Shown: piece by piece, positions 1 to 5,779 of the stretch
Position numbering within the stretch: the stretch's first letter is position 1
How the letters are laid out: the number at the start of each line of letters is the position of its first letter
Source of the DNA: Deltaproteobacteria bacterium
GTDB taxonomy: Bacteria; Desulfobacterota; SM23-61
Direction of reading: 5' to 3'
DNA length: 5,919 nt
Assembly: GCA_026388915.1 (NCBI GenBank)
Contig: JAPLIW010000151.1
Location: forward strand, 1 to 5,919
The notes under the pieces: generated by a model
The model's database searches: none
What the model saw: only the letters and a program-made list of their open reading frames with translations
Told to the model about the DNA's origin: nothing
Position numbers and translations under genes: made by a program

Positions 1-428
1 GAATCTGTAAAATTACTAACTGTTGCATTTTGTTCGATCTTGTTCAGAAGGCGGATCAAACCGATTTTAGTTTTCTTGTCATCGAAAAGCGGTGAAAAAG
101 CAATTGATTCCACTTTTGAAATATCCTCAAAGAAGGTATCAGTAATAGGATATTGTCCTTTAATCATAGAAATGTCTATTTTGTTTGCTTGCTTGGACTC
201 AAACATCATCCATAATGATGTTCCTGATTGAAAGGAAGGAACTGATATTGTATTTTTCGTATTTGTGCCACAAAAGAAATTTAATGAAGCCATATTTTCA
301 TCGAATAGAAATAATGAAATGGATTGGCAGGGAACATCTCTTAAAAGTAATCTTAAGGCTGTTTCTATTGCGACCTTAAGTGAATGTTCTGATCGGTAGA
401 GATCTACAATATTGAATATTTCCACCAT
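1..428 (-). CDS. GAF-domain protein, N-terminal part (cut by the window edge)
   Basis: Reading the minus strand from the ATG at 428 gives an uninterrupted frame of 142 codons running off the left edge. The product looks like a GAF sensory domain: an amphipathic N-terminal helix (VEIFNIVDLYRSE), a strand SISLFLFDE (about residues 36-44), a central SGTSLW segment, and the typical closing strand and tail KIGLIRLLNK..N..FTD (residues 121-142). GAF domains bind small ligands or nucleotides in cytoplasmic signalling proteins. The effector domain lies beyond the edge, so the output (kinase, cyclase, HD-GYP, sigma54 activator) cannot be told. The chosen start has GGGAG 8 bases upstream. An in-frame ATG at 470, adding MALSLFKPHQGVEE and preceded by AGAGGA, is a real alternative. 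The gene is much more AT-rich than the cluster at 931-5761, which suggests a different origin. I am confident it is coding and fairly confident of the GAF call. Confidence 0.72.
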   Translation of the reverse strand, partial: MVEIFNIVDLYRSEHSLKVAIETALRLLLRDVPCQSISLFLFDENMASLNFFCGTNTKNTISVPSFQSGTSLWMMFESKQANKIDISMIKGQYPITDTFFEDISKVESIAFSPLFDDKKTKIGLIRLLNKIEQNATVSNFTD

Positions 429-544
429 TTCTTCTACTCCCTGATGGGGCTTGAAGAGGCTTAAAGCCATAGGTCCTCTAAGGGGATTCCGAAGCGGCCA
501 TCCTCCTCTCTTCTTGTGCCTCCTGCTAATCTTTTCAAGCGGAA

Positions 545-571
545 CCTATACCTTTTTACCTGAACAGTCAA
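545..571 (-). promoter_or_regulatory. Sigma70-like promoter of the GAF gene
   Basis: On the minus strand, TTGACT (566-571) is followed after 15 bases by TATAGG (545-550). The -35 box is close to consensus and the -10 box fair, but the spacer is shorter than the ideal 17. It points at the GAF gene, whose start codon lies about 75-120 bases downstream. The -35 box lies within the inverted repeat at 559-580, so the promoter would be blocked if a protein bound there. Confidence 0.45.
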
Positions 572-580
572 CCGTTCAGG
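559..580. promoter_or_regulatory. Perfect inverted repeat, probable repressor operator
   Basis: CCTGAAC (559-565) and GTTCAGG (574-580) are exact reverse complements around an 8-base centre, AGTCAACC. Size and half-site style (TGAAC...GTTCA) fit sites bound by homodimeric HTH repressors such as TetR-family proteins. The central bases carry the -35 box of the leftward promoter, a standard arrangement for repression by occlusion. No matching copy was found in the divergent region at 4359-4531, so the link to the tandem TetR of this window is not supported by sequence; another regulator may use it. Confidence 0.5.
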
Positions 581-595
581 ATGCGCCAAACCAAT

Positions 596-673
596 TTAGA
601 GATGTCCGGTTTTAATGGTTGAGATCCAACCGCTAATCGAGGAGTGGATTTCCTTCCGGGGATTCTTGTTCAT
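596..673 (-). CDS. Candidate 25-residue small ORF upstream of the GAF gene
   Basis: ATG at 673 opens a 25-codon frame (MNKNPRKEIHSS..., ending in KTGHL) that stops at 596. GGAG lies about 7 bases before the ATG, and a good leftward promoter (741-769) would start transcription about 60 bases upstream. The peptide has a basic N-terminus and no membrane segment or known motif. It could be a leader peptide for the downstream GAF gene, a free small protein, or chance. Only the promoter and ribosome binding site speak for it. Confidence 0.25.
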   Translation of the reverse strand: MNKNPRKEIHSSISGWISTIKTGHL

Positions 674-740
674 GCTCTACTCCAGAAGGCCGCGGGACAG
701 ATTGTTGGTTAAGCAGGAAAAGATAGGAATAATTGATAAA

Positions 741-769
741 AAAATACTCTCCTATTCGCCGGCAGTCAA
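741..769 (-). promoter_or_regulatory. Sigma70-like promoter facing left, 17-base spacer
   Basis: On the minus strand TTGACT (764-769), exactly 17 bases, then TATTTT (741-746). This is the best-spaced promoter of the AT-rich region. The expected start of transcription is near 734, upstream of the 25-codon ORF at 596-673 and then the GAF gene. It could give the GAF gene a second, longer transcript that reads through the operator at 559-580. Confidence 0.42.
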
Positions 770-799
770 GGGGAAAATTGCCTTTGGAAATTGCATGGG

Positions 800-849
800 T
801 CTTCAAGTCCAAATCGATGATTTGCGTTTGAAATGACGCATTCTTGAGA
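800..849. repeat. Nested inverted repeats, three-way-junction-like
   Basis: An outer stem is formed by TC(T)TCAAG (800-807, one bulged T) and CTTGAGA (843-849). It encloses two hairpins: CAAATC-GAT-GATTTG (810-824, perfect 6-bp stem) and TGCGT...ACGCA (823-827 with 836-840, loop of 8). The two inner hairpins share one or two bases at 823-824, so one would lose a terminal pair. No RNA family is recognised and there is no T-run on either side. Confidence 0.3.
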
Positions 850-916
850 GAAATTTCAAAAACAACACTACAGGAAGAAGTCAATGGCAATCAGTTGAAG
901 AGAGGGTGCCACCGTG

Positions 917-947
917 CTTGGCCAATGATGTTATATTATCGGCCAAG
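917..947 (-). terminator. Hairpin spanning the stop codon of the cheR-like gene
   Basis: CTTGGCC (917-923) and GGCCAAG (941-947) are exact reverse complements. The stem continues imperfectly (one A-C mismatch, then ATGAT against ATTAT), leaving a loop of about five bases. The TAA stop of the cheR-like gene (931-933) is inside it. The position, at the end of the three-gene unit, suits a transcript end. No U-tract follows on the minus strand, so intrinsic termination is doubtful; it may protect the 3' end of the mRNA. Confidence 0.33.
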
Positions 948-1785
948 GGTCGGCAAGAAATTTTTGTCTGTCGGGCGATAAAGGGGCTGGAGTCTTCTGG
1001 TAAATGCCGGGGTGACCGGAAAATGGGAGGAGGACTGTAAATCCGTGAGGCAGTTTCTCGATGGCGCCGGTGATGAAGAAACCTCCCGGGAGCAGGGTGG
1101 CGATCACTCGGGAGAGCGCGGGATCGCGAAGGGCATCCTGATAATAGGTTAGAAGATTATTGCGCAAAAAGATGAGCGAGAAGTCTCTCGCCGGAGGGTC
1201 GTCCCGGCAAAGGTGATGAACTCTCCACTGAATCCCCTCTTTGACCGCATCGGTTACCGAGAATCGCTGGCGGGGCAGCGGGAGAAGATATTTTGACCGG
1301 ATTTCAACAGGGAGTTCCTTCAAACTGCCGGCCGAATAGACGCCCGCTTGGGCCCCCGCGAGATATTCCAGGTTGAAATCCGTCGCCCATAATTCCAGTC
1401 CGGGCATCTGCCCGACGCGTTGCCTGGCCTCCTCCCACAGAATCTTAAAGGTATAGGCTTCTTCCCCGCGGGCGCAGCCGGCGGACCAGACTCTGATATT
1501 ACGGGCCTGCCCGGCGATGAGGGAAGGAAAGACAGATTCCTCCATGCCCCGCCACAGATTCCGGTCCCGAAAAAAACGACTGATGGAGACGGACAGGAGC
1601 TTTTCCACTTCCGCCCGCTGCTCCGGGTCCCTCTCCAGAGAGGCCAGGAAAGGGTCTACCCCCCGGAATCCACGGTCCTGCAGGTAGCGGGCGAGCCGCT
1701 TTTTGACGCCCTTGCACACCCTGCGGTAACCCTTCCAGGAGAGGCCGAAAAAATCGAGAACCCGGCGGAACTGGTGATCATCCAT
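931..1785 (-). CDS. CheR-type SAM-dependent methyltransferase, orphan
   Basis: The 284-residue protein has the length and layout of single-module CheR enzymes, which methylate glutamates of chemoreceptors with S-adenosylmethionine in the cytoplasm. The N-terminal helical part (1-70) ends in SVSISRFFRD, matching the family T-x-FFR segment. The SAM-binding stretch VWSAGCARGEEAYT is at 99-112, the acidic residue of ATDFN at 136, LIFLRNNLLTYY at 204-215, and LLPGGFFITGAIE near 231-242. Several positions differ from typical CheR: GEEPYS is GEEAYT, CRNVLIYF is LRNNLLTYY, and GHSE is GAIE. The frame is open back to 1926, but that would overlap the amidohydrolase gene by 82 bases. ATG 1785, with GGGG four bases before it, gives the usual family start. 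It is third in the unit, 59 bases after the amidohydrolase. No receptor, CheB or kinase is nearby, so its target is unknown. Confidence 0.82.
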   Translation of the reverse strand: MDDHQFRRVLDFFGLSWKGYRRVCKGVKKRLARYLQDRGFRGVDPFLASLERDPEQRAEVEKLLSVSISRFFRDRNLWRGMEESVFPSLIAGQARNIRVWSAGCARGEEAYTFKILWEEARQRVGQMPGLELWATDFNLEYLAGAQAGVYSAGSLKELPVEIRSKYLLPLPRQRFSVTDAVKEGIQWRVHHLCRDDPPARDFSLIFLRNNLLTYYQDALRDPALSRVIATLLPGGFFITGAIEKLPHGFTVLLPFSGHPGIYQKTPAPLSPDRQKFLADPWPII

Positions 1786-1844
1786 GCTGCCCCGGAGGCC
1801 GTCCTTTCCAGATGGGAACGGCGGATGGCAGAATTGCCCCGGTC

Positions 1845-2651
1845 CTACACCCCCAAAAGGCGGAGGGCATTCTCCCGGAAGATGAGTTCTTTTTCCTCTT
1901 TCTTCAGGGGGAGGGCTTTCCACCATTCAATCTGCGGCCCCGGGTCCAGGGTGCTGGGGTAGTCGGTGGCAAAGAGGACTTTCTCCGGCCCATGGCTGCG
2001 GATGAGGTCGATCACCACTTTCTCCTCCAGGCTCTGGATGTTAGGGCCCCAGCAGGTGTCGATGTACACGTCCTTGCCGATGACCCATTCCCGGGCCTCC
2101 TCCAGCATGAAGAGGCCTCCAAAGTGGGCCGCCACGATTTTCAGGGCGGGGAATCGTTCCTTGAGGTTTGCTATGTCCTGAGGATTTGTCCGGGCAGGGC
2201 GGGACGGGTGGCTGGGGTCCTTGCCCACGTGGAAGTAGGCGATCATCCCGGTCCGGGCCATCTCTTCATAGATGGAAAACAAATTTTCATCCCCCGCTCC
2301 GATGGGCTGGAAGAGGGAATGAAATTTGATTCCCCGGAGGCCCCGTTCCCGGATTCTCCTCACCTCCGCCACCGGATCCACTAAGTCGGGGAGGATCGTG
2401 CCGAAGCCGAAAACCGTCCGGTGGTCGGTGATCGAGATCAGAAAGTCGTTGGCCGGGGGCACGGCCTTGGGCCTCTCGGCCACGCAGAAGGTGAACACCG
2501 CTTCAACGCCGCAGCGTGCCATGTAAGCTTGCAAATCCTTAAGGGTGAAGTCCCCGGACAGGGGGATCTGATTCCCCGAACCGGCGCGCATATTTTCTAC
2601 GATCTTGGGAGCGATCTTGTCCGGGAAAATGTGGGTGTGCGTGTCGATCAT
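1845..2651 (-). CDS. Metal-dependent hydrolase/decarboxylase, amidohydrolase-2 family
   Basis: A 268-residue TIM-barrel protein of the amidohydrolase-2 (ACMSD-like) family, cytoplasmic. The metal site can be read directly: HTH (H5, H7) at the end of strand 1 in MIDTHTHIFP, H141 in YFHVGK, H176 in AAHFGG and D230 in FATDYPS. GIKFHS (107-112) is the usual strand-4 motif. The family includes hydrolases and non-oxidative decarboxylases of aromatic or unsaturated acids; which reaction applies here cannot be told. The ATG at 2651 is preferred because GGAAAGGGG ends 7 bases upstream and the protein then starts at the metal motif. The ATG at 2669 has no ribosome binding site. It lies 33 bases after the ThDP gene on the same strand, so they are probably cotranscribed and may act on the same or consecutive intermediates. 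Length and motifs are intact. Confidence 0.88.
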   Translation of the reverse strand: MIDTHTHIFPDKIAPKIVENMRAGSGNQIPLSGDFTLKDLQAYMARCGVEAVFTFCVAERPKAVPPANDFLISITDHRTVFGFGTILPDLVDPVAEVRRIRERGLRGIKFHSLFQPIGAGDENLFSIYEEMARTGMIAYFHVGKDPSHPSRPARTNPQDIANLKERFPALKIVAAHFGGLFMLEEAREWVIGKDVYIDTCWGPNIQSLEEKVVIDLIRSHGPEKVLFATDYPSTLDPGPQIEWWKALPLKKEEKELIFRENALRLLGV

Positions 2652-2684
2652 TTCATATCCCCTTTCCATTTGGCAGCCGAAGAC

Positions 2685-4358
2685 TCACTCCTTAAAGCGT
2701 CCGTCCACCTGAACATCAATCAGAAAAGGGCCGCCCAGGGCCAGGGCGTGGTGGAGGAGCTGCTTCAGTTCTCCCAACTTGTCGCACCTTTCCGCGGGGA
2801 CCCCCAGGGCGCGGGACAGGCTGATGAAATCGATGTAGGGCTGCTCCAGGTCCATGCCGATGTAGCTGCCCGACTTGGCCGAGAACCCATCCAGGGCGTG
2901 GGTCCTTTCTTTGAGGATCCGGTACCCGTGGTTGTTACAGATCAAAAATACCACGGCCAGCCCGTAGTGGGCGGCCGTCCAGAGGCCCTGGAAGGAATAC
3001 ATGGCGCTTCCGTCCCCGATGAGGCCGACCACCGGGCGGTCCGGCAATGCCACCTTGATGCCCAGGGCCGCGGGGATTCCCCAGCCGATCCCTCCGCCCC
3101 GCATGCCGTAAAAACTCTGGGGGTCTTCGCTGCGCAGAAAGGTCATCAAGCCCCTTCCCGAAGAGATGGTTTCATCGACTACCACGGCATTCAGCGGAAG
3201 GCTGTCGGCCACTGCCTCCATGAGGGCCAGGGGTCGGATGGGAATGAGGTCCCTTTCCTGATGGGCTCTCTCGCGAAGCGCTGATGCCCTCTTTTCCTTC
3301 ACCTGGCTTATGCGTTCCGCCCGGAGCTTGGCCTCTTTCTGCTTTTCATGGGGAAACCGGTCTTGCAACGCCTTTTCCAACTCCCCCAGGGTCTCCTTAG
3401 GGTCGCCGAGGATGCCGATCCGGGCGGCATAGTTCTTTCCGATCTCCCACGGGTCGGGGTGGAGATGAATGATCGACAGGCCGGGAGGCACGGGTTCCAT
3501 TTCGGAAGGAAGAGACATGGTCATGAGGTCCGCGCCCACGGAGAAGAGAACATCCGCATCGTTCAGGACTTTTCTCGTGATTTTTTGAACGCGAGGCAGG
3601 GGCCCGAGGGAGAGGGGGTGGGAAGAGGGAAAGTTGCAGGTTCCGGAGACCGTCTGCTGATAGACGGGGGCTCCGAGGAGTTCGGCCACCCGGGCCAGTT
3701 CCGCTTGGGCATCTCCCCTCGCCACCGCATCCCCGGCGATGATCACCGGGTTCCTGGCTTCCCGCAGCATCTCCGCGGCTCTTTCGACCGCTTCCCGGGA
3801 GGCCCGCAGGCGCGGATCGACGCGGGTGGGGGATCCCAGGTCGATCTCCCCTTCGGCTTTCAAGACATCCATGGGGAGAGAAAGGAATACAGGCCCTGTC
3901 GGGGGGGCGGTGGCTACTTTGACTGCACGGTGAACCGCACGGGGCAGGTCCTCCAGCCGGCGTATTTCATGGGACCACTTGACATAGGGCCGGGCCACCT
4001 CCGCCAGGTCCGACCAGAGGATGGGCTCCGATAGAAGAAAGCTCTGATCGTGCTGACCGGCGGTCAGAATGATCGGGGCCCCGGACTTGGCCGCGTTGTA
4101 GAGCATTCCCATGCAGTTCCCCAGGCCCGGGCTGACGTGGGCATTCACCACCGCCGGCCGCCCCGAGGCCACGGAATAGCCGTCGGCCATGGATACGGCG
4201 ACTCCTTCATGGAGGGCGAGGAAATAGCCGATGTCCACCTGAGCCGCCAGGGCATCCATGAGGGGCAGTTCCGTGCTGCCGGGATTGCCGAAGATATATT
4301 GGACTCCTTCCTGCTTCAGGATCTCCAAGAAAGCCTGCCGGCCGGAGATCAGTGGCAT
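2685..4358 (-). CDS. ThDP-dependent decarboxylase/synthase-like enzyme (benzoylformate decarboxylase-like)
   Basis: The 557-residue protein has the three-domain plan of the acetolactate synthase/benzoylformate decarboxylase superfamily. The N-terminal PYR domain holds FGNPGSTELP (23-32), the catalytic glutamate E51 in ALHEGVAVSMADGY that activates ThDP, and NAHVSPGLGN with H74. The middle domain spans roughly 185-335. The PP domain has GDGSAMY (448-454) and NN (475-476), the magnesium-diphosphate motif. S28, E51 and H74 line up with Ser26, Glu47 and His70 of Pseudomonas benzoylformate decarboxylase as I recall that sequence. The position of its second histidine (His281) appears to be S282. 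A charged helix-like stretch (337-370) joins the middle and last domains. Known members cleave or join C-C bonds next to a 2-oxo acid; the substrate here is unknown. The start has a strong GGAGGAGG four bases upstream. It is the first gene of the unit, divergent from the TetR gene. Confidence 0.88.
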   Translation of the reverse strand: MPLISGRQAFLEILKQEGVQYIFGNPGSTELPLMDALAAQVDIGYFLALHEGVAVSMADGYSVASGRPAVVNAHVSPGLGNCMGMLYNAAKSGAPIILTAGQHDQSFLLSEPILWSDLAEVARPYVKWSHEIRRLEDLPRAVHRAVKVATAPPTGPVFLSLPMDVLKAEGEIDLGSPTRVDPRLRASREAVERAAEMLREARNPVIIAGDAVARGDAQAELARVAELLGAPVYQQTVSGTCNFPSSHPLSLGPLPRVQKITRKVLNDADVLFSVGADLMTMSLPSEMEPVPPGLSIIHLHPDPWEIGKNYAARIGILGDPKETLGELEKALQDRFPHEKQKEAKLRAERISQVKEKRASALRERAHQERDLIPIRPLALMEAVADSLPLNAVVVDETISSGRGLMTFLRSEDPQSFYGMRGGGIGWGIPAALGIKVALPDRPVVGLIGDGSAMYSFQGLWTAAHYGLAVVFLICNNHGYRILKERTHALDGFSAKSGSYIGMDLEQPYIDFISLSRALGVPAERCDKLGELKQLLHHALALGGPFLIDVQVDGRFKE

Positions 4359-4362
4359 ATGG

Positions 4363-4378
4363 CCTCCTCCTCAAGGAG
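4363..4378 (-). promoter_or_regulatory. Strong ribosome binding site of the ThDP gene, partly in a small hairpin
   Basis: On the minus strand GGAGGAGG lies four bases before the ATG at 4358 and fixes the start. The bases CTCC-TTGA-GGAG (4367-4378) can fold into a short 4-bp hairpin that takes in the upstream half of this site. The downstream AGGAGG copy stays largely free, so strong occlusion is unlikely. Confidence 0.55.
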
Positions 4379-4421
4379 AGTCATCCGGTTCCTTCTGCCG
4401 GAGCCGGGGAAATATTTATAA

Positions 4422-4449
4422 AAGATACCATATTCCAGGGAAGAGGCAA
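4422..4449 (-). promoter_or_regulatory. Promoter of the ThDP-amidohydrolase-cheR unit
   Basis: On the minus strand TTGCCT (4444-4449), 16 bases, then TATCTT (4422-4427). Transcription would start near 4415, leaving a leader of about 57 bases. Immediately downstream are two overlapping AT-rich palindromes, AAATATTT (4410-4417) and TTTATAAA (4415-4422), which may ease melting or be part of a binding site. Confidence 0.45.
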
Positions 4450-4463
4450 AAGATGAAAAAGAG

Positions 4464-4492
4464 TTGCGCCGGAGGACAGAAATCACTATACT
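4464..4492 (+). promoter_or_regulatory. Promoter of the tandem TetR gene
   Basis: TTGCGC (4464-4469), exactly 17 bases, then TATACT (4487-4492). The predicted start near 4499 leaves a leader of about 33 bases before the ATG at 4532. It lies back to back with the leftward promoter, the -35 boxes 14 bases apart, so one bound repressor could cover both. GCCGGAG occurs twice here (4397-4403 and 4468-4474, the second overlapping this -35 box) and is a weak candidate for a shared site. Confidence 0.55.
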
Positions 4493-4531
4493 GCCAAAAA
4501 TGACAGATGATTCAGTTTTTGGATGGAGTCC

Positions 4532-5761
4532 ATGAAAAAGAAGAAAAAACCTTCAGGCCCCGGACGTCCTTTGACGCGCAAGGGGATGGCGACCCGGGCG
4601 GCCATTCTGGATACCGCCCACCAGGTTTTCAAAGACTCGGGCTATTACGGCTCATCCATTTCGGAGATTACCCGGCGCTGCGGGATCTCCATGGGAAATT
4701 TTTACCAGTATTTTAAGAACAAAGAGCAGGTCTTCCTGGAATTGAGCGACCTCATCCTGTCGCGGTTCACGGCCCGGGCCGAGAGTTTTTCCTCTCCCCA
4801 GTCCTCTTTCGAGAAAACGCTGGAGGAGGCCGTCCGGCTTCTGTACGAACACACCCGGGAAAACTTCGCCTTCCATAGGATTCTAGGCGAGTCGGAGCTC
4901 ACCGACCGGGTGACCATCGCCTATTATGAGGCCATCGCCCGCCATTACCGGGAATTCTTCCGTCGGGAGGCCCAGGGCGGAAATCTTCGTCCTCTGGACC
5001 CCAACATGATTGCCTACGGGCTGATCGGCATCTGTTATTTCCATTCCCTGGATTGGGGCGGGAAGGATAGAACCCCGCCCCGCGAGGCGGTCCGGCAGAT
5101 GACCGACCTGATCCTGCATGGAGTCAACGGGCCGACCCGCTGGGAAAAAGCGTCCGAAGGCTCGCGGCTTTCGCTTCCCGATCCGGTCCCCCTTCACTCG
5201 GCAGAGGGGGAGCCCCTGACCAAAGGAGAAAACACCCGGCAGGGCCGCCACGGGATCAATCGGGCCAACATCTCGGAGATCACCCGGGAGGCGGGCGTGG
5301 CCCTGGGGACTTTTTACGTCCACTTCGGCAGCAAGGGGGATTTGATCGAAGGCCTGGTCAAATACATCAACTCCCAGATGCGCCGCGAACTCCAGCGGAG
5401 GGTGGCCCGGACGAAAGACCGGCGGGACGCCGAACGGGTGGGTATGATCGCTTTTTATGAATTCCTCCGGGAACACCGGGAGATCTACCGGGCGGTGCCG
5501 GAATGCGAGATGATCGACCGCGAGGTCAGCCTGTGGTATTACAAAAAAATGGCCCAGGGGTACATTCAGGGACTGCAGCAGGGGATGGAAAAAGGAGAAA
5601 TCCGCAAGCTGCCCGCGGTGTTTTTGGCCCGGTCCCTCATGGGGCTGGTTCATTTCATCGGCCTCAAATGGATCGTCTGGAATACGAACGTCCATCCGGA
5701 AGTTCCTCCCCCTATCTTGAAGGATATGATCGCTTTCGTCCTTTTTGGGCTGAAACCGTAA
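4532..5761 (+). CDS. Tandem (double) TetR/AcrR-family transcriptional regulator
   Basis: The 409-residue protein is about twice the usual 190-220 residues because it holds two TetR units in one frame. Unit 1 has a basic leader (MKKKKKPSGPGRP), helix 1 ATRAAILDTAHQVFKDSG (20-37), and the HTH SISEITRRCGISMGNFYQYF (42-61), followed by a ligand-binding helical domain to about 195. After a linker, unit 2 has the HTH ISEITREAGVALGTFYVHF (247-265) and a second ligand domain. The two ligand domains match each other (E.E..DR....YY...A..Y), showing internal duplication. In unit 2, helix 1 is largely missing: TRQ (235-237) is followed at once by GRHGINRAN, about ten residues less than unit 1. It probably represses the divergent unit and itself; the effector is unknown. 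An ATG at 4523 is in frame but has no ribosome binding site; 4532 has GGA and GGAG upstream. Confidence 0.87.
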   Translation: MKKKKKPSGPGRPLTRKGMATRAAILDTAHQVFKDSGYYGSSISEITRRCGISMGNFYQYFKNKEQVFLELSDLILSRFTARAESFSSPQSSFEKTLEEAVRLLYEHTRENFAFHRILGESELTDRVTIAYYEAIARHYREFFRREAQGGNLRPLDPNMIAYGLIGICYFHSLDWGGKDRTPPREAVRQMTDLILHGVNGPTRWEKASEGSRLSLPDPVPLHSAEGEPLTKGENTRQGRHGINRANISEITREAGVALGTFYVHFGSKGDLIEGLVKYINSQMRRELQRRVARTKDRRDAERVGMIAFYEFLREHREIYRAVPECEMIDREVSLWYYKKMAQGYIQGLQQGMEKGEIRKLPAVFLARSLMGLVHFIGLKWIVWNTNVHPEVPPPILKDMIAFVLFGLKP

Positions 5762-5779
5762 AATTGCGGTGGTGGAGAA

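Larger units (their letters stand above)
429..930. other. Intergenic region with promoters, operator and structured DNA; no large gene
   Basis: This stretch separates the GAF gene from the end of the cheR-like gene. Open frames of 73 codons (615-836, plus) and 85 codons (633-890, minus, TTG start) exist, but neither has a convincing ribosome binding site or recognisable motifs. What can be supported is listed separately: leftward promoters at 741-769 and 545-571, a perfect inverted repeat at 559-580, a 25-codon small ORF at 596-673, a nested inverted-repeat cluster at 800-849 and a hairpin at 917-947. An 11-base palindrome, GGCTTAAAGCC (458-468), lies just before the GAF start. It looks like a regulatory leader region for the GAF gene rather than a decayed gene. 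Confidence 0.6.

Noticed and set aside
40..379. Two plus-strand frames of 63 and 64 codons
   Set aside because: They lie opposite the continuous GAF-domain reading frame, which has domain motifs and a ribosome binding site.
615..836. 73-codon plus-strand frame in the AT-rich region
   Set aside because: No ribosome binding site before the ATG and no recognisable protein features; it overlaps the leftward promoter.
633..890. 85-codon minus-strand frame
   Set aside because: Starts with TTG, lacks a ribosome binding site and contains the better supported promoter at 741-769.
1786..1926. N-terminal extension of the cheR-like gene
   Set aside because: The extra 47 residues are proline/glycine-rich, overlap the amidohydrolase gene, and lie before the normal CheR start.
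2421..3284. 287-codon open frame on the plus strand opposite the ThDP gene
   Set aside because: It is antisense to a gene with clear catalytic motifs, has no family motif, and long antisense frames are expected in GC-rich DNA.
3348..4034. 228-codon plus-strand frame opposite the ThDP gene
   Set aside because: Glycine- and arginine-rich antisense translation without ribosome binding site or motif.
4883..5695. 270-codon open frame on the minus strand opposite the tandem TetR gene
   Set aside because: It is a shadow of the TetR coding frame, with low-complexity composition and no recognisable domain.
5755..5771. Short hairpin ACCGTA/TGCGGT at the TetR stop codon as a terminator
   Set aside because: The stem is only six pairs with a tiny loop and no T-run follows.
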